A stretch of 64,000 bases of DNA, taken from Corynebacterium hansenii (GTDB lineage: Bacteria; Actinomycetota; Actinomycetes; Mycobacteriales; Mycobacteriaceae). Positions 1-6,975 of the stretch are shown one piece after another. The position numbers and the translations under genes are program-made. The stretch lies in NCBI RefSeq assembly GCF_030408795.1, contig NZ_CP047211.1:1302001-1366000 (forward strand), in the 5' to 3' direction. The number at the start of each line of letters is the position of its first letter. Position 1 is the first letter of the stretch. Below the pieces are notes generated by a model. The model was not told where the DNA came from, did not search any database, and saw only the letters and a list, made by a program, of their open reading frames with translations.

Positions 1-356
1 GCCTCGAGCTGGTGACCGTCACGGACTGCCGGGTGACCGGCGATCTGCACGATGCGACGGTGTTCTACACCGTCCGCGGCCGCACCATCGACGAGGACCC
101 GGATTGGGACGCCGCGGCGGAGGCGCTGAACCGCGCCCGCGGCCAGCTGCGCTCGCTCGTGGGCCGCGCCCTGGGCGTGCGCTACACCCCGACCCTGGCG
201 TTCGAGGTCGACACGGTGCCCGAGGCCAGCGCCCACATGGAGGAGCTGCTGGCCAAGACCCGGCAGCGCGACGCCGAGCTGGCGAAGCTGCGCGAGGGGG
301 CGGCCCCCGCCGGCGACTCCGACCCGTACCGCCGCGACGACGAGCCGGAGGCCTGA
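1..356 (+). CDS. rbfA: Ribosome-binding factor A, C-terminal part (5' end outside window)
   Basis: The frame is open from the first bases of the window and ends at TGA 354-356, so only the C-terminal part is present. RbfA is a small KH-fold protein that binds the 30S subunit and assists late 16S rRNA maturation and cold adaptation. The visible part starts with the typical strand [20 protein letters not shown] and then the pattern around [22 protein letters not shown], followed by LAFEVDTV, all characteristic of the family. The tail after about visible residue 85 is charged and low in complexity. The next gene begins two bases after the stop, so they are surely cotranscribed; in this phylum rbfA normally follows nusA-infB. 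Confidence 0.93.
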   Translation, partial: LELVTVTDCRVTGDLHDATVFYTVRGRTIDEDPDWDAAAEALNRARGQLRSLVGRALGVRYTPTLAFEVDTVPEASAHMEELLAKTRQRDAELAKLREGAAPAGDSDPYRRDDEPEA

Positions 357-357
357 C

Positions 358-1407
358 GTGGGGCCGGGGGAGCAGGCGGCGCACCAGCTGTCGCAGTCGA
401 TCAGCAGGCGCATGTCCGGTCCGATCCAGGACGCGATGGACATGCTCGCCGACGCCGAGTTCGTGGCCGTCGTGTGCCACATCCACCCTGACGCCGACGC
501 CATCGGCGCAGCGTCGGCGATGGTCATGGCGCTGCGGCAGCGCGGCATCCGCGCCGTCGCGGCCTACGGAAACGACGAGCTGCCGGCGAAGTCGCTGCTG
601 ACCATCCCGGGCTGGGAGTTCTTCGTGTCGCCGGACGACATCCCGGAATCCGTGGACACCTGGGTCTCCGTCGACTGCGCGAGCCCCGAGCGGCTCGGGC
701 GCCTGCGCGAGCGGATGATGACGTCGCAGCGGCTGATCGTCGTCGACCACCACGATTCCAACTCGCGCTACGGCTCGGTGAACATGGTGGACGAGGAGGC
801 CGAGTCCTCCACGATGGTGCTGCTGGACTTCTTCGAGGTCTGGGGCATCCGGCTGACCCGCGACATGGCGCATGCGCTGTACGCGGGCCTGCTGACGGAC
901 ACCGTGTCCTTCCAGTTCGGGCGTTCGCGCATGCACACCGCCGCGGCGCGGCTGCTGAACAAGGGCCTGGACCCGCGCACCATCGGCGCGCAGCTGCTGG
1001 AAGGCCACCCCTTCGAGTACCTGCCGTTCCTGGGGCGCGTCATGGCCACCGCCGGCCGCGTGCCCGACTGGGCCGGCGGCGCCGGCCTGGTGCACGTGAC
1101 CATCTCCCACGGGGACATGGCCGACGTCGGGCACGACGAGGTCGAGGCGGTCGTCGACGTCGTGCGCACCACCGACGCCGCCGACGTCGCGGCCGTGTTC
1201 AAGGAGTATTCGCCGGGCTTCTGGTCCATGTCGCTGCGCTCCAGGGAGCTCGTCGACGTCTCCGAAGTGGCCAAGTTCCTCGGCGGCGGCGGGCACCTCC
1301 GCGCGGCCGGCTACAACTTCAGCGGCGACCGCGATGCCGTGGTCGGCGCGCTGATCGGCGCCTCGGATGTCGCGGCGGCGACGATCGAGCACGCCGACGG
1401 CAACTGA
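358..1407 (+). CDS. DHH/DHHA1 phosphoesterase (NrnA-like nanoRNase / pAp phosphatase family)
   Basis: 349 residues from GTG 358. The DHH domain shows HIHPDADAIG at 41-50, a metal-binding Asp in VSVDCAS near 106 and the name-giving VDHH at 129-132; the DHHA1 domain ends with GGGGH at 309-313 followed by RAAG. Family members (NrnA of Bacillus, Rv2837c of M. tuberculosis) degrade 2-5 nt RNAs, dephosphorylate pAp and in mycobacteria hydrolyse cyclic dinucleotides; which of these applies here is inference. Placed between rbfA and a MATE exporter, the standard order in Corynebacterium. The TGACGTG junction, in which the start codon follows the upstream stop by one or two bases, is repeated at the next gene. 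Confidence 0.92.
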   Translation: MGPGEQAAHQLSQSISRRMSGPIQDAMDMLADAEFVAVVCHIHPDADAIGAASAMVMALRQRGIRAVAAYGNDELPAKSLLTIPGWEFFVSPDDIPESVDTWVSVDCASPERLGRLRERMMTSQRLIVVDHHDSNSRYGSVNMVDEEAESSTMVLLDFFEVWGIRLTRDMAHALYAGLLTDTVSFQFGRSRMHTAAARLLNKGLDPRTIGAQLLEGHPFEYLPFLGRVMATAGRVPDWAGGAGLVHVTISHGDMADVGHDEVEAVVDVVRTTDAADVAAVFKEYSPGFWSMSLRSRELVDVSEVAKFLGGGGHLRAAGYNFSGDRDAVVGALIGASDVAAATIEHADGN

Positions 1408-1408
1408 C

Positions 1409-2728
1409 GTGGCCACCGAGTCGGACCGGCCCATCACCGCGGGGCGGATCCTCGGCCTGGCGCTGCCCGCCCTCGGGGTGCTGGCGGCGCCGCCGCTGTA
1501 TCTGCTGCTGGACACCGCCGTCGTCGGGCGCCTCGGCGCCGTGGAACTGGCGGCGCTGGCAGCCGGGGCGACCGTGTTCTCCATGCTCACGGCGCAGCTG
1601 ACGTTCCTGGCCTACGGCACCACCGCCCGCGCCTCGCGGGCCTTCGGGCGCGGCGACGTCCGCGGCGCCGTGGGAGAGGGCGTCCAGGCGACGTGGGTGG
1701 CGGTGTTCGTCGGCGTGCTGCTGGTGGCGCTGGTGGAGGGATTCGCCGGCACGATCACCGGGCTGCTCGCCCCCGACCCCGCCGTCGCCGACGCGGCGGC
1801 CGGCTGGCTGCGCATCGCCGCCGCCGGCATTCCGCTGACGCTCATCGCCCAAGCCGGCAACGGGTGGATGCGCGGCATACAGGACACCCGCAGGCCCTTC
1901 CTCTTCGTGGTCGGCGGCCTCGGTCCGGCGGCGCTCGCCATCGTGCCACTCGTCGGATGGCTGGGGCTGAACGGCTCGGCGTGGGCGATGGTCATGGGAG
2001 AGACGCTCACGGCGGCGTTGTTCATCCGGCAGCTCGTGGCGTCGGCCTCCGCACGGGACGTCGCAAAGCGGCCCAGGTGGAGCCTGATCAAGCGCCAGCT
2101 CGTGCTCGGCCGGGACCTGATCCTGCGTTCCCTGGCGTTCCAGGTGGCGTTCCTCTCGGCGGCCGGCGTGGCGGGGCGGCTCGGCGCGTTCTCGCTCGGC
2201 GGGCACCAGATTCTGCTGCAGCTGTGGAACCTGCTGTCGTTGGTGCTGGATTCGCTGGCCATCGCCGCGCAGACGCTGGTCGGGGCGGCGCTGGGCGTCG
2301 GGTCCGTCGCCGCGGCGCGGTACACGGCCAGGCGGGTCATCGCGTGGTCGACCGTGTTCGCGGGCGTCCTCGCCGTGGCATTCGCGGTGCTCCACGGAGT
2401 GCTGCCGCGGGTGTTCACCGACGCGCGCGGGGTCCTCGACGCCATCGCAGCGGGCCCGTGGTGGATCCTCGTGGCCATGATCCCCATCGGCGGCGTGGTG
2501 TTCGCCATCGACGGCGTGCTGCTCGGCGCCGGCGACGCGGCGTTCCTGCGCAACGCGACCATCACCGCCGTCGTCCTCGGATTCCTGCCGCCCGTGTGGC
2601 TGACGCTGTCGATGGGATGGGGGCTCACCGGCGTGTGGTGGGGCCTGCTGGCCTTCATGATGCTGCGGCTGATCTTCGTCGCCGTGCGCTACCGCGGCCC
2701 CAAATGGGAGACGGCGGCGGGGGAGTAG
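1409..2728 (+). CDS. dinF: MATE-family efflux transporter (DinF-like)
   Basis: 439 residues if started at GTG 1409, one base after the upstream stop; an in-frame GTG at 1367 would overlap the DHH gene by about 40 bases and adds an Arg/Ser-rich extension, so I prefer 1409. The protein is almost wholly hydrophobic with about twelve predicted membrane segments, and begins ITAGRILGLALPALGVLAAP with the following LLLDTAVVGRLG, typical of the DinF branch of MATE proteins (the DTxxVG motif in helix 1). Such proteins export cationic drugs or metabolites in exchange for Na+ or H+; the substrate cannot be read from the sequence. Last gene of the rbfA run. The symbol refers to the family, not to proven SOS control. 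Confidence 0.85.
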   Translation: MATESDRPITAGRILGLALPALGVLAAPPLYLLLDTAVVGRLGAVELAALAAGATVFSMLTAQLTFLAYGTTARASRAFGRGDVRGAVGEGVQATWVAVFVGVLLVALVEGFAGTITGLLAPDPAVADAAAGWLRIAAAGIPLTLIAQAGNGWMRGIQDTRRPFLFVVGGLGPAALAIVPLVGWLGLNGSAWAMVMGETLTAALFIRQLVASASARDVAKRPRWSLIKRQLVLGRDLILRSLAFQVAFLSAAGVAGRLGAFSLGGHQILLQLWNLLSLVLDSLAIAAQTLVGAALGVGSVAAARYTARRVIAWSTVFAGVLAVAFAVLHGVLPRVFTDARGVLDAIAAGPWWILVAMIPIGGVVFAIDGVLLGAGDAAFLRNATITAVVLGFLPPVWLTLSMGWGLTGVWWGLLAFMMLRLIFVAVRYRGPKWETAAGE

Positions 2729-2771
2729 CGCCCGACCTGGCGTTCCGCGGTCATTTCTCACACCAAAACTG

Positions 2772-2858
2772 TTGACCATGGGGCAAGTGTGACTAAAGTT
2801 GCGTAAGAGTCTGGTTTTCGCGGATCGCTACCGCGAATCGCCGGCAATCCGTTACAAT
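2772..2858 (+). promoter_or_regulatory. Two candidate promoters and a small palindrome upstream of the phosphoesterase-pptT pair
   Basis: TTGACC at 2772-2777 and TAAAGT at 2794-2799 are spaced by 16 bases and look like a housekeeping sigma promoter. A second good -10, TACAAT at 2853-2858, lies closer to the gene. Between them, TTCGCGG (2817-2823) and CCGCGAA (2831-2837) form a perfect 7-bp inverted repeat with a 7-base loop, which could be an operator or an mRNA hairpin. Inference from sequence only. Confidence 0.4.
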
Positions 2859-2926
2859 TCCGTGATCCGGCGCGATATACCGGCCAGACCCGACCGATGG
2901 ATCACAGTCACACCCAGGAGGCGCCC

Positions 2927-3742
2927 ATGGCGGACGACGAACACCCGTCGACCACCCTGTGGGCGATTTCCGACCTCCACGTCGCGGTCAAGGCGAACAA
3001 GGCCGTCGTGGAAACCCTCCGGCCGCGCAACCCCGCGGACTGGCTCATCGTCGCCGGCGACGTCGCCGAGCGGCCCGAACTGGTGCTGAAGACGCTCGGC
3101 GAGCTCGCCCGCCGCTGGGCGCAGGTGATCTGGGTCCCCGGCAACCACGAACTGTTCTGCCGCGGCGCCGACGCACACGTCGGCGAGGCCCGCTACGACC
3201 AGCTCGTCGACGGTTGCCGCCGCCTCGGCGTGCTCACGCCCGAGGATCCCTACCCCGAGTTCGGCGGCGTCACCATCTGCCCGCTGTTCACGCTGTACGA
3301 CTACTCCTGGCGCCCCGCGGGCACGACCATTTCCGAGGCGCTCGAAATCGCGAACCAAAGCCAGGTCATCATGACCGACGAGTTCGCCATCCGCCCCTTC
3401 GTCGACCCGGTGCTGTGGTGCCGGCGCCGCCTGGCGTACACCGTGCGCAGGCTCGCCCGCGTCGACGGGCCGACGATCCTGATCAACCACTGGCCGCTGG
3501 CCCGGGAACCGCTCTCGGCGGTGTACTACCCGGAGCTGTCCATGTGGGCCGGCACCCGGCACACGCAGGACTGGGGCACGCGGTACCAGGCCCGCCACGT
3601 CATCTACGGGCATCTGCACATCCCCGGCACCACCGTCGTCGACGGCGTGCCGCACACGGAGGTCTCCCTGGGCTATCCCCGGGAATGGCAGCCGCGGGAG
3701 GGCGACCGGACGTGGCCCTATCCTGTCATGGAGGTTCGATGA
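2927..3742 (+). CDS. Calcineurin-like metallophosphoesterase
   Basis: 271 residues from ATG 2927, chosen because AGGAGG lies at 2916-2921; an ATG at 2897 is possible but lacks a ribosome site. The five metal-ligand blocks of the family are visible: DLH at 16-18, GD at 44-45, GNHE at 72-75, INHWPL and a C-terminal YGHLH. This identifies a dinuclear-metal phosphoesterase; the substrate is unknown. It overlaps the next gene, a phosphopantetheinyl transferase, by ATGA, and the same pair is conserved in mycobacteria, where a phosphoesterase next to PptT (PptH) removes 4'-phosphopantetheine from carrier proteins. A matching role here, opposing PptT, is a reasonable inference from this neighbourhood. 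Confidence 0.85.
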   Translation: MADDEHPSTTLWAISDLHVAVKANKAVVETLRPRNPADWLIVAGDVAERPELVLKTLGELARRWAQVIWVPGNHELFCRGADAHVGEARYDQLVDGCRRLGVLTPEDPYPEFGGVTICPLFTLYDYSWRPAGTTISEALEIANQSQVIMTDEFAIRPFVDPVLWCRRRLAYTVRRLARVDGPTILINHWPLAREPLSAVYYPELSMWAGTRHTQDWGTRYQARHVIYGHLHIPGTTVVDGVPHTEVSLGYPREWQPREGDRTWPYPVMEVR

Positions 3743-4389
3743 CGGTGCTCACCAAGGCCATGCTCCCGGCCCATGCCTCGTTCCACCAGATGTGGACCAA
3801 CGGCGACAGCCTGGAGCACTACCATTCGCTCGACCCGGCGGAACGCAATCTCGTCGCCGGCGCGGTCGATGCGCGCAAGGCGGAGTTCGGCGACGCCCGG
3901 TGGTGCGCCCACCGCGCGATCGAGGAGCTCACCGGCCGCCCGTCGGCGCGGCCGATCCTGCGCGGCGAGCGCGGCATGCCCATCTGGCCGAACCAGATCA
4001 CGGGTTCCATGACGCACACCCGCGGTTTCCGCGCGGCGGTCGTCGCCCCGCGCCTGCTGGTCCGGTCCATCGGCGTCGACGCCGAGGTCGCCGAACCGCT
4101 GCCGGAGGGGGTGCTGGGTTCGATCGCCAGCGCCCGCGAACTGGCCACCATCGGGTCCGCAGGACTGGACTGCGCCGACCGGCTGCTGTTCTGCGCGAAG
4201 GAGGCCACGTACAAGGCGTGGTACCCGCTGACCGGACGGTGGCTCGGTTTCGAGGACGCCGACATCGACCTGCGCGCCGACGGCACGTTCGTGTCCTACA
4301 TCCTGGTGCGCCCGACCCCGGTGCACTTCATCGAGGGGCACTGGACCGTGGAGAACGGCTACGTCATCGCCACGGCGATCGTGCGGTAG
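3739..4389 (+). CDS. pptT: 4'-phosphopantetheinyl transferase (PptT/Sfp type)
   Basis: 216 residues from ATG 3739, overlapping the upstream stop by four bases (ATGA). Sfp-type signatures are clear: GVDAE at 112-116 and FCAKEATYKAWYP around 151-163, which hold the Mg2+ and CoA ligands. The length fits the EntD/PptT branch. The enzyme transfers phosphopantetheine from CoA to acyl or peptidyl carrier domains; in Corynebacteriales it activates FAS-I, the Pks13 condensase for mycolic acids and siderophore synthetases. Its translational coupling to a metallophosphoesterase suggests that the two set the level of modified carrier protein. It runs convergently towards truB with only 17 bases between stops. 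Confidence 0.9.
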   Translation: MTVLTKAMLPAHASFHQMWTNGDSLEHYHSLDPAERNLVAGAVDARKAEFGDARWCAHRAIEELTGRPSARPILRGERGMPIWPNQITGSMTHTRGFRAAVVAPRLLVRSIGVDAEVAEPLPEGVLGSIASARELATIGSAGLDCADRLLFCAKEATYKAWYPLTGRWLGFEDADIDLRADGTFVSYILVRPTPVHFIEGHWTVENGYVIATAIVR

Positions 4390-4406
4390 GAACCCCGGCG
4401 CGCGCC

Positions 4407-5327
4407 CTACATCGTCGACGGCCGGGCGACGAACACCGTCTTCGCGCGCTTGCCGGATTCGGTGATCAGCGCGACCACGCGCCCGTCCGGCGTCCGCGCG
4501 GCCGCCACGCCGCCCATCCCGATCGGCTCGAGCCACTTGCCCTGCGACAGCGCCAGGCCCTCCTCGGCGGTGACGTCGCGCACGGGGAAGCACGCCAGGC
4601 ACGCCTCGTCGAGGGTCATGGTCGGCACGGGATCGGCCGCCAATTCCTCCAGGGTCTTCGCCGCCCCGATGCGGAACGGCCCGGCCGCGGTGCGGCGCAG
4701 CGCGGTGACGTGGCCGCCCACGCCCAGGCCGGCCCCCAGATCCCGCGCCAGGGACCGGATGAACGTCCCGGCCGAGCAATCCACGCTCACGTCGACGTCG
4801 ATGTACCGCGCGTGACGACGGATCGCGTGGACGTCGAAAAGCGAGACCGTGACGGGGCGCTCGGGGAGCACGACGTCCTCTCCGCGGCGCATGCGCTCGT
4901 GGGCGCGGACGCCGTCGATCCTCACCGCCGACACCGACGCGGGGCGCTGCATGATGTCGCCGGTCAGCTCCGCGACGCCGGCCATGATCCGCTCGTCGGT
5001 CACCGCCGCGATCCGCTCCGGCGGCGCCGACTCCAGCACCTCGCCCTCGGCGTCGTCGGTGACGGTCGACGCGCCCAGGCGGATGGTCGCGTCGTAGGAC
5101 TTCGCGTCGGCGTGCACGTGCGGCAGGAAGCGCGTGCCCCGGTTGACCCCCAGCACCAGCACGCCGGTGGCCATCGGGTCCAGCGTCCCGGAATGCCCCA
5201 CGCGGCGGGTCCCGAAAATGCGCCGGAGCTTGCCGACGACGTCGTGGCTGGTCATTCCGGCGGGCTTGTCCACCACGACGAGCCCCGAATCCGCCAGGGG
5301 GTCGGCCGTATCCGCAGATGCGCTCAT
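4407..5327 (-). CDS. truB: tRNA pseudouridine(55) synthase TruB
   Basis: 306 residues starting at ATG 5327 (minus strand). This start is preferred over an in-frame ATG at 5336 because a -10 hexamer TAGGAT lies seven bases before it, predicting a leaderless mRNA. The N-terminus LVVVDKPAGMTSHDVVGKLR and the catalytic motif GHSGTLDPMATGVL with Asp50 are diagnostic. The enzyme isomerises U55 in the T-loop of tRNAs and also acts as a tRNA folding chaperone. The C-terminal region after about residue 240 fits the short actinobacterial PUA-like domain. It is divergent from ribF, whose own leaderless promoter lies in the same 51-base gap. Confidence 0.96.
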   Translation of the reverse strand: MSASADTADPLADSGLVVVDKPAGMTSHDVVGKLRRIFGTRRVGHSGTLDPMATGVLVLGVNRGTRFLPHVHADAKSYDATIRLGASTVTDDAEGEVLESAPPERIAAVTDERIMAGVAELTGDIMQRPASVSAVRIDGVRAHERMRRGEDVVLPERPVTVSLFDVHAIRRHARYIDVDVSVDCSAGTFIRSLARDLGAGLGVGGHVTALRRTAAGPFRIGAAKTLEELAADPVPTMTLDEACLACFPVRDVTAEEGLALSQGKWLEPIGMGGVAAARTPDGRVVALITESGKRAKTVFVARPSTM

Positions 5328-5334
5328 GTGGGGC

Positions 5335-5372
5335 ATCCTATTCGGCGCGGGCGCGGGGCGGTGTCGTAGGGT
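5335..5372. promoter_or_regulatory. Back-to-back leaderless promoters for truB and ribF
   Basis: On the minus strand TAGGAT occupies 5340-5335, seven bases before the truB ATG; on the plus strand TAGGGT occupies 5367-5372, six bases before the ribF GTG. Start codon to start codon is only 51 bases, so the -35 regions must overlap and the two promoters probably compete for polymerase. Inferred from spacing alone. Confidence 0.5.
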
Positions 5373-5378
5373 TGGCGC

Positions 5379-6359
5379 GTGGACATATGGCACGGGATTG
5401 AACAGGTACCCGCCGATCTCGGCGACACCGTCGCGACCGTCGGCGTCTTCGACGGCATCCATCTCGGCCACCGCCGGCTCATCGGCCGCGCGGTGGAGCG
5501 GGCCCGCGAACTGGGCGTGCCCGCGGTGCTGGTGACCTTCGACCCGCACCCCATCGCCGTCTTCGCCCCCGACAAGGCCCCGGCGACCCTGGCCACGTGG
5601 CCGCGGCGCGCGGAACTGGCCGAGGAAATCGGCGTCGACGCGATGCTCGTGCTGTGCTTCGACCGCGAGCTCGCCGCCACCGCGCCCGAGGACTTCGTCG
5701 GCGACATCCTCGCCGGCACCCTGCACGCGAAGGCGGTGCTGGTCGGCGAGAACTTCACCTACGGGCACAAGGCCGCCGGCAACACGCGGACCCTGCCCGC
5801 GCAGGCCGCGGAACACGGCATGGACGTCGAGATCGTCGAGCTGCTGTCCGACGGCGGCGACCGCGTGTCCTCCACCCGCGTGCGCGGCCACCTGGCCGAC
5901 GGCGACGTCGCCGCGGCCGCCGCTTGTCTGGGCCGCCCGCACCGCGTGACCGGCGAGGTCATCCACGGGCAGGGCCGCGGCGGCGCGCAGCTGGGTTTCC
6001 CGACCGCCAACATCGACGTCGCCCCCGGCCTCGCCGTGCCCGCCGACGGCGTGTACGCCGCGTGGTTCACCGCCACCGAGGGGCCCGAGCGCCGTGCGGT
6101 CGACCCCGACGGCGACGTCGAGCTGGGCCGCGCCTACCCGGCCGCGGTGTCCGTGGGCACGAACGTCACCTTCGGAGACACCGCCCGCACCGTCGAGGCG
6201 TTCATCCTCGACCGCTCCGCCGACCTGTACGGGCTCACCGGGTCCATCGACTTCGTCGGCCGCATCCGCGGCATGGAGCGCTTCGACGGCATCGAGCCGC
6301 TGATCGAGCGCATGAACCTCGACGTCGCGGAAACGCGGGAGATCCTCGGGGAACGGTAG
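5379..6359 (+). CDS. ribF: Bifunctional riboflavin kinase / FAD synthetase
   Basis: 326 residues from GTG 5379. The N-terminal nucleotidyltransferase (FMN adenylyltransferase) domain carries VGVFDGIHLGHRRLI at about 22-36, with the HxGH-like motif; the C-terminal flavokinase domain has GRGGAQLGFPTANID near 200-214 and a following NVTFG block. The protein converts riboflavin to FMN and then FAD using ATP. Length is normal for actinobacterial RibF. A TAGGGT hexamer six bases before GTG suggests transcription starts at the initiation codon. The gene precedes rpsO, with about 160 bases between them that carry a separate promoter. Confidence 0.96.
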   Translation: MDIWHGIEQVPADLGDTVATVGVFDGIHLGHRRLIGRAVERARELGVPAVLVTFDPHPIAVFAPDKAPATLATWPRRAELAEEIGVDAMLVLCFDRELAATAPEDFVGDILAGTLHAKAVLVGENFTYGHKAAGNTRTLPAQAAEHGMDVEIVELLSDGGDRVSSTRVRGHLADGDVAAAAACLGRPHRVTGEVIHGQGRGGAQLGFPTANIDVAPGLAVPADGVYAAWFTATEGPERRAVDPDGDVELGRAYPAAVSVGTNVTFGDTARTVEAFILDRSADLYGLTGSIDFVGRIRGMERFDGIEPLIERMNLDVAETREILGER

Positions 6360-6410
6360 GGCGAGGGGAGGGGCGCGGGCGGGGCGCGATTAGGTTCCGG
6401 CGCCCGCCGC

Positions 6411-6454
6411 TGGTACTCTCGCCCGTTGGCCGTGACTGTGGTCCACGAACAGTC
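6411..6454 (+). promoter_or_regulatory. rpsO promoter and leader hairpin
   Basis: TACTCT near 6413-6418 is a plausible -10. Shortly downstream GACTGT (6434-6439) and ACAGTC (6449-6454) form a perfect 6-bp hairpin with a 9-base loop in the untranslated leader. S15 represses its own synthesis through leader structures in several bacterial groups; a similar role here is only a hypothesis, because no known S15 leader class is recognised by eye. Confidence 0.35.
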
Positions 6455-6522
6455 GCCGTGCCGCCGGTCGCACCGGGGCCGCCAGTGGACTGAAACAACC
6501 AACGAGACGAAGGAGACGCCCC

Positions 6523-6792
6523 ATGGCGCTTTCGACCCAGGAGAAGGCCGAGGTCCTCAAGGAGTTCGGCCTGCACGAGACCGACACCGGTTCGCCGGAG
6601 GCCCAGGTCGCGCTGCTGACCACCCGCATCCGCCAGCTCACCGAGCACCTGAAGCACCACAAGCACGACCACCACTCGCGCCGCGGCCTGCTGCTGCTCG
6701 TCGGCCGTCGCAAGGGCCTGCTGAAGTACCTGGCCGACAACGACGTCCAGCGCTACCGCAACCTCATCGAGCGTCTCGGCCTCCGCCGCTAA
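6523..6792 (+). CDS. rpsO: 30S ribosomal protein S15
   Basis: 89 residues, the exact family length. The block [18 protein letters not shown], followed by [16 protein letters not shown], is the S15 signature; these residues contact the three-way junction of helices 20-22 in 16S rRNA. S15 is a primary binder that nucleates the central domain of the 30S subunit and takes part in bridge B4 to the 50S. ATG 6523 has GAAGGAGA upstream. The gene ends at a strong terminator at 6822-6868 that separates it from pnp, which is usual in this phylum. Confidence 0.98.
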   Translation: MALSTQEKAEVLKEFGLHETDTGSPEAQVALLTTRIRQLTEHLKHHKHDHHSRRGLLLLVGRRKGLLKYLADNDVQRYRNLIERLGLRR

Positions 6793-6821
6793 GAGCTTCG
6801 GCCGCCCCGCCGGCGGCCCCG

Positions 6822-6868
6822 AAAAGCCCGCCGCGACCAGGATCACCCTGGTTGCGGCGGGCTTTCTC
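6822..6868 (+). terminator. Intrinsic terminator of rpsO
   Basis: AAAGCCCGCCGC (6823-6834) pairs with GCGGCGGGCTTT (6854-6865), and inside it ACCAGG pairs with CCTGGT, giving a nearly uninterrupted stem followed by TCTCG. It lies 30 bases after the rpsO stop. Confidence 0.85.
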
Positions 6869-6881
6869 GCGTTTACCGTGG

Positions 6882-6950
6882 TAGAGTCTCCGCGATGCCC
6901 CGAGACGAAACGAATAGGGCGGCACCGACGATCGCCCTGGGGGCACGCCA
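6882..6950 (+). promoter_or_regulatory. pnp promoter and structured leader (Actino-pnp RNA candidate)
   Basis: The -10 TAGAGT sits at 6882-6887, so transcription should start near 6894. The RNA then folds into a stacked hairpin: TGCCCC (6896-6901) with GGGGCA (6940-6945), and AGGGCG (6916-6921) with CGCCCT (6933-6938), separated by a single bulged G on the 3' side and a 14-base A-rich internal loop on the 5' side. The Actino-pnp motif in Rfam is a structured element found in Actinobacteria upstream of pnp; position and architecture agree, but I matched it from memory, not by a covariance model. The likely role is autoregulation of PNPase through RNase cleavage of the leader. Confidence 0.6.
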
Positions 6951-6975
6951 AACGAAAGACGTGGTTTTTCCCCGC

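Noticed and set aside
2059..2068. CTTTGCGACG inside the MATE gene (and at 43566-43575) as further copies of the 3'-UTR motif
   Set aside because: Both are in coding sequence, lack the leading TG and can be explained by codon choice; kept only as a note.
6895..6975. In-frame ATG at 6895 as the pnp start
   Set aside because: It lies in the structured leader directly after the -10, and the product from ATG 6976 has the normal length and N-terminus.
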